From Niabella sp. (GTDB lineage Bacteria > Bacteroidota > Bacteroidia > Chitinophagales > Chitinophagaceae): 64,000 bases of DNA. The stretch is from positions 62,001 through 126,000 of the forward strand of contig JAGIAT010000001.1 of the NCBI GenBank assembly GCA_017744715.1, written 5' to 3'. Positions 34,823 to 42,109 of the stretch are shown here, piece after piece. Made by a program: the position numbers and the translations under genes. The notes beneath the pieces were generated by a model, which ran no database searches, was not told where the DNA came from, and saw nothing but the letters and a program-made list of their open reading frames with translations. Every line of letters begins with the position of its first letter. The first letter of the stretch is position 1.

Positions 34823-37222
34823 ATGCAAACCAAATTACTCGATTTAGCAAAATGGAAGGCCGTGCGTATAGACGGACTGGAGAATGTGCTTTCCTTTGAC
34901 CCGCTGATCCAATATCTTAAAGACCGGATCGGCCGGGAAACGACTGTAAAAAAACATTTCTTTGAATTTGTTCTTGAAAAGTTGCAGGCAAACCCGCATC
35001 TTAAAGAAGAACTGATGCCGGAAGACATGGTGCACTTTAAAGATGAGCTGGAACTGGTGTACTGTTTGGTGGAACCGGCGCTTGCAGAAGAGCAAAAAGT
35101 GATCTGGGCGCTAAGTGTGCCCCTGGATCCCCAGATCATATGTGGTACAGATGCCTTTTATGAAATGATGGAGGGCAATAACGAGGTCCTGCACCGGTCC
35201 ATGATCCAGTCGATACAGGACAAGTCCATGGTGCAGCGGCGTATGGAGTTTGTGTATTCGGTCATTTTCGAAAAGCTGTATGGCCAGCAGATCCCAATGG
35301 GCAACGAGGTAAGTTATGCGATGTCTTACGTGGAAGATGGATTGCCCCGGTATTTTAAGATCAATATCGATACGCGGTTTGTGGATGTGATTGCCAAAGG
35401 CGAACTGCCCCCGCTCAACCTGATTGAATGGGCAAAAGATATAAAGGGCGAGGATTATGACTGGAGCCAGGGCATCAAACAGCTGCCGCTGCATTTATTT
35501 AAGTTCAGAGGACTGGCCGTCATCACCGTAACAGAAATTACACAGGAGCATGCGGTAGAGCGCATCAAGGAAGTGGTGCTCAGCAGGCACCGGTTTGCAC
35601 TGAAGGAAGATACCGAACAGGTGATTCACTCGTTAAAAGTATTAATGGGAAGCCCGGCCATCGAATTTGGCCTGCTGCCCAACCTGAGGGTAAACAACAA
35701 GCTGGTATTTACGGTTGAAAGCGGCAATAACAGCATCCTGCTGCAGCCCAACCACTGCATCGATAACGGGAAAAGTTTCCAGAAACTGGCAGAGGAATAC
35801 CTGAATCATCCCAAGCCGGTATTGATTGATGAAACCGTTCAAACGGAAGATGCCCGGCAATTACTGCAGTTTTTAAATATGGCCGGTATTCAGGCCTATG
35901 CACTGTTCCCCATTTTTCACAGCAACGAAGTGGCCGGTGTACTGGAGATCTATTCCTATAAAAAAGATGTGCTCAATCTTCAAAGCCTGGTGAAGCTGAA
36001 AGATGCCATCCCGGTCATTGCACAATTGTTGAAAAACGCGATCGACGAGTTCGATAACCACCTGGACAGTATCGTAAAAGATAAGTTTACCGCCCTGCAG
36101 CCGGCGGTGCAATGGAAGTTTAACGAAGCCGCATGGAATTACCTGCGCGATAACCGCTTATCAGACCAGAAACGGACGATCGACAAAGTATCGTTTAAAA
36201 AAGTGTACCCGCTTTATGGAGCGATCGATATCCGCAATTCTACCATCGAGCGGAATAAGGCCATGGCGGCCGATGCTGCTTTTCAGCTGGAACTATTGAT
36301 CGGTTTGCTGGAGCAGATCCGCGAACGGACCGGGTTGCTGCTGGTAGATGATATGATCGGCAAATGCCGCAAATGGCTTTCGGGAATCAGTCATGATATC
36401 CGGGATTCTGAATATGGCAAGCTCAACGAGTTCCTGGAAAATAAAATAACCCCGTTCCTGAAAGATCTGAATGAAAAGGACCAGGCATTGCGCCCGCTCA
36501 TTCAGCCCTACCTGGTAGAGATTGAAAGCAATACCGGCAGCGTGCTTAAGCACATCCGTGTGTTTGACAATGCGCTCAAAACCGTGAACAATACAATCAA
36601 TGCGCGCCTGGAACAGTTCAATAATGAGCTGCAGACCTTCTACCCCTATTACTTTGAAAAATTCAGGACCGACGGTTTTGAATTTGATATCTATATCGGT
36701 CAGGATATTGCGCCGCATAAACCCTTCAGCCGGTACTACCTTCAAAACCTGCGGTTAAGACAGTTGCAGGTAATGGCGGAGATTGCACGGGAAACACATG
36801 CACTGCTGCCCCGGTTAGATATTCCGCTGCAAACCACACAGCTGATCTATATCCGCTCTGCACCTATCGACATCGTATTCCGGCAGGATGAGCACAAATT
36901 TGATGTGGAGGGAAGTTATAATATCCGGTACCAGGTGATCAAAAAAAGGATCGATAAGGTACGGATCCTGCATACCGGTGAACGGCTTACGCAGCCGGGA
37001 AAGATTGCGCTGGTATACCTCAACGAAAGCGAAACCCGCGAGTACCGGGATTATATTGCCTACCTGCAGGAAGAAGGACTGCTGCTGAATAACCTGGAAG
37101 CCGTGGAGCTCGAAGAGTTACAGGGCGTAACGGGGCTGCGCGCATTACGGGTGAGTATAAATGTTGAGAAAAGGGATGAAGTGGTTCCCGATGCACTTAC
37201 CGGTGCCACAAAAGAGGCCTAG
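34823..37222 (+). CDS. Large GAF-domain-like cytoplasmic protein of unknown function
   Basis: A 799-aa protein with no signal peptide or TM segment. A GAF-like segment is seen around residues 290-420: LQPNHCIDNGKSFQKLAEEY, then LFPIFHSNEVAGVLEIYSYK. The next part (about 440-600) has VYPLYGAIDIRNSTIERNKA, which recalls the start of class III cyclase/GGDEF-like folds but lacks clear metal and nucleotide residues. A long helical part follows (LNEFLENKITPFLKDLNEKD), then DIYIGQDIAPHKPFSRYYLQ. It is the last gene of the ppk1 cluster (6-bp gap). Homologues in Bacteroidota are named GAF domain-containing protein; no function is known to me. Confidence 0.6.
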   Translation: MQTKLLDLAKWKAVRIDGLENVLSFDPLIQYLKDRIGRETTVKKHFFEFVLEKLQANPHLKEELMPEDMVHFKDELELVYCLVEPALAEEQKVIWALSVPLDPQIICGTDAFYEMMEGNNEVLHRSMIQSIQDKSMVQRRMEFVYSVIFEKLYGQQIPMGNEVSYAMSYVEDGLPRYFKINIDTRFVDVIAKGELPPLNLIEWAKDIKGEDYDWSQGIKQLPLHLFKFRGLAVITVTEITQEHAVERIKEVVLSRHRFALKEDTEQVIHSLKVLMGSPAIEFGLLPNLRVNNKLVFTVESGNNSILLQPNHCIDNGKSFQKLAEEYLNHPKPVLIDETVQTEDARQLLQFLNMAGIQAYALFPIFHSNEVAGVLEIYSYKKDVLNLQSLVKLKDAIPVIAQLLKNAIDEFDNHLDSIVKDKFTALQPAVQWKFNEAAWNYLRDNRLSDQKRTIDKVSFKKVYPLYGAIDIRNSTIERNKAMAADAAFQLELLIGLLEQIRERTGLLLVDDMIGKCRKWLSGISHDIRDSEYGKLNEFLENKITPFLKDLNEKDQALRPLIQPYLVEIESNTGSVLKHIRVFDNALKTVNNTINARLEQFNNELQTFYPYYFEKFRTDGFEFDIYIGQDIAPHKPFSRYYLQNLRLRQLQVMAEIARETHALLPRLDIPLQTTQLIYIRSAPIDIVFRQDEHKFDVEGSYNIRYQVIKKRIDKVRILHTGERLTQPGKIALVYLNESETREYRDYIAYLQEEGLLLNNLEAVELEELQGVTGLRALRVSINVEKRDEVVPDALTGATKEA

Positions 37223-37269
37223 GTTTTTTTGAAGTTGGGCTTTTGCTGAGAAGGCTTCGGCAACAATAG

Positions 37270-37910
37270 AAACCGGATCGTTATAATTTCTTCGCGCCCT
37301 TCGCGTACCCCTGGCGCCCTTACGGTGTAAATTGAACCGCAATGTGCGCAACGCCTCCGCAGGGGACGCAACGAAAGCCGTATAATTGTACATCTCTTGC
37401 GCTTTTGGCGTACCCCTGGCGCCTTTGCGGTGAAAATTTAAACCGCAATGTGCGCAACGCCTCCGCAAGGGACGCAACGAAAGCCGTATAATTGTACATC
37501 TCTTGCGCCCTTCGCGTATCCCTGGCGCCTTTGCGGTGAAAATTTAAGCCGCAATGTACGCAACGCCTCCGCAGGGGACGCAATGAAAGCCGGATTGTTG
37601 TAATTTCTTAGCGTTCTTGGCGTATCCCTGGCGCCTTTGCGGTGAAAAAGAAACCGCAATGTGCGCAACGCCTCCGCGGGGGACGCAATGAAAGCCGGAT
37701 TGTTGTAATTTCTTCGCGTACCCCTGGCGCCTTTGCGGTGAAAATTTAAACCGCAATGCACGCAACGCCTCCGCAGGGGACGCAATGAAAGCCGGATTGT
37801 TGTAATTTCTTAGCGTTCTTGGCGTATTCCTGGCACCTTTGCGGTGTAAATTGAACCGCAATGTACGCAACGCCTGGTGAAAAAGAAACCGCAATGTGCA
37901 GACATAAAAA
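37270..37910. repeat. Left array of ~105-bp palindromic tandem repeats
   Basis: Units begin with ACCGCAATG or a variant at 37336, 37442, 37548, 37653, 37750, 37855 and 37888, giving periods 106, 106, 105, 97, 105 and 33. A half unit precedes the first (37270-37335) and the last two are truncated. Each full unit consists of a left arm (ACCGCAATGTGCGCAACGCC...) and a right arm (...TGGCGCCTTTGCGGT) that are imperfect inverted copies, with a spacer of the type GCCGGATTGTTGTAATTTC. Adjacent units also form a junction hairpin TTGCGGT/ACCGCAA. The reading frames across it on the minus strand are repeat artefacts. It follows the GAF-like gene and precedes the GxxExxY gene. Confidence 0.9.
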
Positions 37911-38006
37911 ACCAGTCTTTCCTGTTTTTGAATTATATTTATAAGGCGATGCGCATCTGATCGCAAAGAAGAACACACCTATTGTTAAACATCAAAAGAG
38001 CAACCT

Positions 38007-38384
38007 ATGACTGAAAACGAACTATCCAAAATTGTATTTGATGCTGCGCTGAAAGTTCACCAACGGTTAGGCCCCGGATTGTTGGAAAGTGCCTATGAAG
38101 CATGTTTGTTTTATGAGCTATGCAAATGCGGGCTTTTTATCCGGAAGCAAGATGCGCTGCCACTCATTTATGAGGAAATAAAGCTGGATGCAGGTTATCG
38201 CGTGGATCTGCTGATCGAAAGTAAACTGATTGTGGAAGTAAAAGCTGTAGAAGCGCTAAATGATATTCATCTGGCGCAGGTGCTAACGTATTTAAAACTT
38301 TCGGGCTGTAAACTCGGACTATTGATCAATTTTAATGTAACCCTCATTAAGAATGGGATAAAAAGAGTAGTAAATCATTTGTGA
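38007..38384 (+). CDS. GxxExxY protein (PD-(D/E)XK nuclease-like)
   Basis: A 125-aa protein carrying the eponymous motif G24-L-L-E27-S-A-Y30, followed by a PD-(D/E)XK-type core: Asp67 in YRVDLLIES and E77-V-K79 in LIVEVKA. Also LAQVLTYLKLSGCKLGLLINF, the amphipathic helix and strand typical of this family (PDDEXK_3 group). Length is normal (120-135 aa). Such proteins are predicted nucleases with no demonstrated role that I know of. The striking point is that the gene sits alone between two arrays of the same palindromic repeat, in the manner of a repeat-associated mobile or genome-maintenance gene. Confidence 0.9.
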   Translation: MTENELSKIVFDAALKVHQRLGPGLLESAYEACLFYELCKCGLFIRKQDALPLIYEEIKLDAGYRVDLLIESKLIVEVKAVEALNDIHLAQVLTYLKLSGCKLGLLINFNVTLIKNGIKRVVNHL

Positions 38385-38404
38385 GATGGTTCCCAGACTT
38401 TTTG

Positions 38405-38712
38405 TGGTTTAAAATTTAACCGCGAAGGCCGCAAAGTACCCGCAAGGGTCGCAACGGACACCCGGATTATTGAAAATATCTTCGCGCCCTTCGCGTATCC
38501 CTGGCGCCTTTGCGGTAAAAAAGAAACCGCAATGTACGCAACGCATCCGCAAGGGACGCAATGAAAACCGGATTGTTGTAATTTCTTAGCGCTCTTGGCG
38601 TATCCCTGGCGCCTTTGCGGTGAAAAAGAAACCGCAATGTACGCAACGCCTCCGCAGGGGACGCAACGAAAACAGTATAATTGTACCCGTTTCGCACCTT
38701 CGGTAAAAAACT
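38405..38712. repeat. Right array of the same palindromic tandem repeats
   Basis: Units start at 38419, 38526 and 38631 (periods 107 and 105), in the same orientation as the left array; the third ends in a divergent right arm near 38706. The first unit is the least degenerate version: left arm ACCGCGAAGGCCGCAAAG, right arm ending GGCGCCTTTGCGGT, which pair better than in other units. It begins about 20-35 bp after the GxxExxY stop codon. Confidence 0.9.
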
Positions 38713-38729
38713 ACAAATCAGTCGTCCAC

Positions 38730-39062
38730 TTATCCCCGGTGCTGTTTCAGATGTGCTACCAGCTTGGAAGAACGGTATCCGAAATCTGCCCCGAAGCTGT
38801 TGATCACTGTTCCCTTAATATTGTGTTTCTGGGATGAAATAGCAAACACAATGCTTTCATCTGCCGGATCCGTCATGCCTTCAAAACGATAAACCTCATC
38901 AATTTCAAAATCTTCCGGCGACAATTCAAGGGAATGCTGGTTGCAATAAAGACAATCCTTTTCTTCCATTGCCAGAAAATCTTCCGTATATCCCCTGCGG
39001 ATGAGGTCATCCACGGCTTCGCTCAATGTATCATAACTATAATGTGGTTTCCCGGTATTCAT
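38730..39062 (-). CDS. Small conserved protein (often mislabelled phosphoribosylpyrophosphate synthetase)
   Basis: The start is taken at 39062 (MNTGKPHYSYDTLSEAVDDL), giving 110 aa; a longer in-frame Met lies at 39185 but would overlap the neighbour and encodes non-conserved sequence. The body is LIRRGYTEDFLA, then CLYCNQHSLELSPEDFEIDE, YRFEGMTDPADESIVFAIS, and KGTVINSFGADFGY. It is common in Bacteroidota. In public annotation it is often called phosphoribosylpyrophosphate synthetase, but at 110 aa it has neither the PRPP loop nor an ATP site. The CLYC pair might bind metal. Function unknown. Confidence 0.75.
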   Translation of the reverse strand: MNTGKPHYSYDTLSEAVDDLIRRGYTEDFLAMEEKDCLYCNQHSLELSPEDFEIDEVYRFEGMTDPADESIVFAISSQKHNIKGTVINSFGADFGYRSSKLVAHLKQHRG

Positions 39063-39165
39063 AACAGAAGCTTTTGTAGCTATCAAAGATACTTCTTTTA
39101 TAACAGACCCGGGCAGGAGGCTACCACCCGCTAAAAGATCGGCACCTTCCGTACTTTCTGCAGGG

Positions 39166-39537
39166 CTACCGCAACAGCAACGCATATTTTTTCCGGTTGT
39201 CCAGGATGATCCAGAGCAGGACCGCTGCCATCGGCAATACCATGGGCAGCCCGGAAGGGTCCATGGTGAAATGATGCAGCAGGATACCGGTCATGATCGG
39301 GAAAAGGATCAGCGCGCCCAGGGCCCGCGTTTTGGGAATGATCACCAGTATACTCCCGGTGGTTTCCATGGTTGCCAGCAGGGGCATCAGCCATTTTATT
39401 TTCATAAAGGCGCCAAACGCCTCCATTTGTGCCGGCGTAAGTTTAGGCACCGGCATATAATTGAAGAACTTGTTGAGACCGGCATTGAGGAACACCAATG
39501 CAAACAGGGTAAAGACAATCTGTTTTACAATTTTCAT
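39166..39537 (-). CDS. DoxX family membrane protein
   Basis: A 123-aa integral membrane protein with four hydrophobic helices: VFTLFALVFLNAGLNKFF, WLMPLLATMETTGSILVII, ALGALILFPIMTGILLHHFT and MVLPMAAVLLWIILD. The AGLNKFFNYMP segment is typical of small DoxX-like proteins. Members have been linked to redox and thiol stress in some bacteria; nothing here specifies a role. It stands in front of the small conserved gene on the same strand. Confidence 0.85.
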   Translation of the reverse strand: MKIVKQIVFTLFALVFLNAGLNKFFNYMPVPKLTPAQMEAFGAFMKIKWLMPLLATMETTGSILVIIPKTRALGALILFPIMTGILLHHFTMDPSGLPMVLPMAAVLLWIILDNRKKYALLLR

Positions 39538-39617
39538 TTTGCTGGGTTTAATGGCTCAAAATTAAAGTCGCGCGTCCGCAAAAACGCCCTGCTATCGTAT
39601 ACGATAGCAGGTATCGT

Positions 39618-40439
39618 TTAGTAAAGCTGCTCCCTCCTGATATAGTTGAAACTGGCAATCACACGGTCCATTCCATCGGTGGCGGCTGAAGGGGTTTCCA
39701 CAATTCCATACAAAAATCCGGCCTGTTTTTTCAGCGGCTGCAGGGAGTGGAAGTTCACCATGCCATCGCCGGCATTTACGGCTGTTCCGCCGGCATCCAC
39801 GTCCCGCAAATGCCAGAGCGGGAACCGCCCCGGATACGTTTTAAAAAGGGCCTCCGGTGTTGCGCCTGCCTGTACCACCCAGCCAAGATCCAGTTCAAAG
39901 GTTACCAGTTCGGGATCGGTATTTTTCAACAGGATATCGATCGGGCGCTCACCCTCCACGGGGCTAAATTCAAAATGATGATTATGATAGCCGAAATGAA
40001 CACCGGCCTTCCGGGCAATGCTTCCGATCTGATTGTAATTTTCTGCGATCCGGTAATAGTCCGCAGCGGTGCGTCCGGCATCCGGATAAAGCGAACAGAT
40101 AATATAGGCTATTTTTAAAGTAGAAAAGTCTTCCAGTACCTGGTTAACCGTTTCGGATGAAACCGGTGCATGGGCGCCGATGCATTGCATCCCTGTTGCC
40201 TCAAGCTTTTGCCGGAATACATGTGGCTCCAATCCAAAGATGGTCCGGCTATTTGAATCATAACCTGCGGCTTCTGCAAAACCGAACCCTGTTGCCGCCA
40301 GTTTTTTCAGGGTTGGGTCAATACCCCGGGCCAGGTCATTTTTTAAGGACCAGAGCTGCACGCCCAGCGGGACGGATGTGTTATTTAAAAAACCGGACGT
40401 TGAAGGTCCGGTTTTTGAAAAGTGCGCTTCTGTTATCAT
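39618..40439 (-). CDS. Sugar phosphate isomerase/epimerase (xylose isomerase-like TIM barrel)
   Basis: A 273-aa AP-endonuclease-2/xylose-isomerase-like TIM barrel. It starts VPLGVQLWSLKNDLARGIDP and contains HFGYHNHHFEF, TFELDLGWVVQAG, PLWHLRDVD and the C-terminal FLYGIVETPSAATDG. The His and Glu/Asp residues in these segments form the usual divalent-metal site. No signal peptide. It follows the Gfo/Idh/MocA gene by 20 bp, and the pair is a common set for oxidised-sugar (keto-sugar) or inositol-like metabolism. Substrate not assignable. Confidence 0.85.
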   Translation of the reverse strand: MITEAHFSKTGPSTSGFLNNTSVPLGVQLWSLKNDLARGIDPTLKKLAATGFGFAEAAGYDSNSRTIFGLEPHVFRQKLEATGMQCIGAHAPVSSETVNQVLEDFSTLKIAYIICSLYPDAGRTAADYYRIAENYNQIGSIARKAGVHFGYHNHHFEFSPVEGERPIDILLKNTDPELVTFELDLGWVVQAGATPEALFKTYPGRFPLWHLRDVDAGGTAVNAGDGMVNFHSLQPLKKQAGFLYGIVETPSAATDGMDRVIASFNYIRREQLY

Positions 40440-40459
40440 ACTGCTGCTTTAAAGCGCTG

Positions 40460-41737
40460 CTAAAATTTGTTGAAATCCCATGCGCCCCGGTAGGAACGGC
40501 TGCGCATCATATTGGCGTAGGGGTTATCAAAGGCCTCTTTTACAGGATCCCATTTCAGTTCTTTCTGCAATTCGTAAGCAATGTTAACGGCATTACAAAC
40601 CGAAGCAGTGCGGTGCCCGGTTTCCACATCACAAATCGGTTTCGAGCGCTTTTTAATGGCATCTACCCAGTCCTGGTAATGGTTATCACTAAAATACAGC
40701 CGTTTGTCACCGTTTTTAAATTTCAGCGAAGCCAGGTTTTCGGGATTGCTCCGCAGGAAACCGCGGCTTACCTCAATCTTTCCTTTATCGCCCAGGAACT
40801 GGATGGCATTTCCTTCACCCCAGTTCCGGTGATTGACCTTTATGCCGTTGGCGTATACAAAGGAAAGGCCATCCCTGGCGCCCGGTGTTTGCGGTGGTAT
40901 GAATTGTACAGGGCCTGAGTTATCCATGCCCAATGCCCACTGCACAATGTCGAACATATGAGCACCCCAGTCGGTGATCAGGCCGCCGCCAAAACCAGCA
41001 TAGCCGCGCCACCAGGCCCATTCCTTTGCTTCCAGCGGAGGCGCCAGGATCTTGTTGAACCCGCGGTATAAAGAAGGCCCGATCCAAAGATCCCAATCCA
41101 GCCCGTCCGGAACCGGTTCTGCTGGCAGGTCGCATTGTTTTACCGGCTCGCCCACCGAAACGTTGATCTCGTTGATTTTACCGATATAGCCATTTGCCAC
41201 CAGTTCTGCTGCCTGCCGGAAATTAAACGAAGAACGTTGCATGCTGCCGGTTTGAAACACCCGTTTGTACTTACGTGTGGCATTTACCATGGCACGTCCT
41301 TCGGCAATGGTGAGTGCCAGCGGTTTTTCGCAATAGATATCTTTGCCCGCTTTTGCTGCATCTATGGCAATTTGTGCATGCCAGTGATCCGGGGTGGCGA
41401 TGACAACAGCATCAATGTCTTTGCGCTCCAGGAGCTCGCGGTAATGTTTGTACCCTTTTACATTGGTGGCTACTTTTTTTTCATTGGCCTTTTGGGCCAG
41501 CCCGATAAAATGCTCCAGTTTTTTTTCGTACACGTCGCAGGCCGCCAATACCAGCGTTTCCCTGGGACCGTTAATAGCGTTGACCAACCCATAGGATTGT
41601 TTACCGGTACCGATATATCCCAGGTTAATACGGTCGCTGGGCGCAATGAACCCGCTGCCTCCTAATACGGAACGGGGAATGATGGTGAATGCCAACGCGC
41701 CTTTCGCTGTTTGGCCAATGAAGTTTCTTCTTTTCAT
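40460..41737 (-). CDS. Gfo/Idh/MocA family oxidoreductase, Tat-type signal (second copy)
   Basis: A 425-aa NAD(P)-dependent oxidoreductase. The N-terminus MKRRNFIGQTAKGALAFTII is a twin-arginine signal, so it is exported folded with cofactor. Rossmann motif near INLGYIGTGKQSYGLV, the ATPDHWHAQIAIDAAKAGKD segment, the family signature EKPLALTIAEG and a C-terminal substrate domain with NHYQDWVDAIKKRSKPICD. Periplasmic members oxidise or reduce sugar hydroxyl groups, for example yielding 3-keto-glycosides. It is separated from the first copy by 372 bp and a terminator. Confidence 0.92.
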   Translation of the reverse strand: MKRRNFIGQTAKGALAFTIIPRSVLGGSGFIAPSDRINLGYIGTGKQSYGLVNAINGPRETLVLAACDVYEKKLEHFIGLAQKANEKKVATNVKGYKHYRELLERKDIDAVVIATPDHWHAQIAIDAAKAGKDIYCEKPLALTIAEGRAMVNATRKYKRVFQTGSMQRSSFNFRQAAELVANGYIGKINEINVSVGEPVKQCDLPAEPVPDGLDWDLWIGPSLYRGFNKILAPPLEAKEWAWWRGYAGFGGGLITDWGAHMFDIVQWALGMDNSGPVQFIPPQTPGARDGLSFVYANGIKVNHRNWGEGNAIQFLGDKGKIEVSRGFLRSNPENLASLKFKNGDKRLYFSDNHYQDWVDAIKKRSKPICDVETGHRTASVCNAVNIAYELQKELKWDPVKEAFDNPYANMMRSRSYRGAWDFNKF

Positions 41738-42109
41738 ACAATCTGTTGAATTTTTTTAATGAACAACCAACCGTGTTTCAAATATATAGCATTTTTCGGG
41801 GTCTGTAAGAAGCAGGATTGTTCCGGGGCTATTCCCGTCTCCGGGAATTGTTTTTATTAGCTATTTGCTGCGCAACAAAACGGCCGGGGCTCACTGCCTT
41901 TAAAAAGGTGTTCCGGCTGCGCCCGGCATGACGATAGATGGATCGATCTTTAATATACCGCATCTGCTATTGAACAAACGCATCTGCTGCTCCTGCATAG
42001 TATTAAAAATGACGCCGCATGTAACATGTATGCGGCGTCATTCTGGTTCAACCAAAGGGTACGGTTATTTTCTTATGAGGATTTTTAGTGGATCCTGCAA
42101 TCGCTTTTA
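41738..42109. other. 372-bp spacer between the two oxidoreductase genes
   Basis: Besides the terminator at 42008-42042 it holds the hairpin ATTCCCG-TCTC-CGGGAAT (41831-41848), followed by TGTTTTTATT on the plus strand; both flanking genes are on the minus strand, so this T-run is on the opposite side and may end an antisense transcript or be fortuitous. No gene is visible. A promoter for the downstream minus-strand pair is expected here, but I cannot identify it. Confidence 0.4.
42008..42042 (-). terminator. Strong terminator of the SusCD/DUF1080 operon
   Basis: Arms AATGACGCCGCAT (42008-42020) and ATGCGGCGTCATT (42030-42042), 13 bp, loop 9 nt. On the minus strand it is followed by a T-run. 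It lies 68 bp past the stop of the oxidoreductase gene at 42110 and appears to end the long transcript started at the SusC gene near 54.6 kb. Confidence 0.8.

Noticed and set aside
37145..37978. Overlapping minus-strand reading frames rich in LRRRC, HRKGA and ASPAEALRTLRF repeats
   Set aside because: They are translations of the 105-bp repeat (105 is a multiple of 3), not conserved proteins.
37270..38712. CRISPR array
   Set aside because: Units are about 105 bp with near-identical content throughout and no short repeat/unique spacer alternation; no cas genes.
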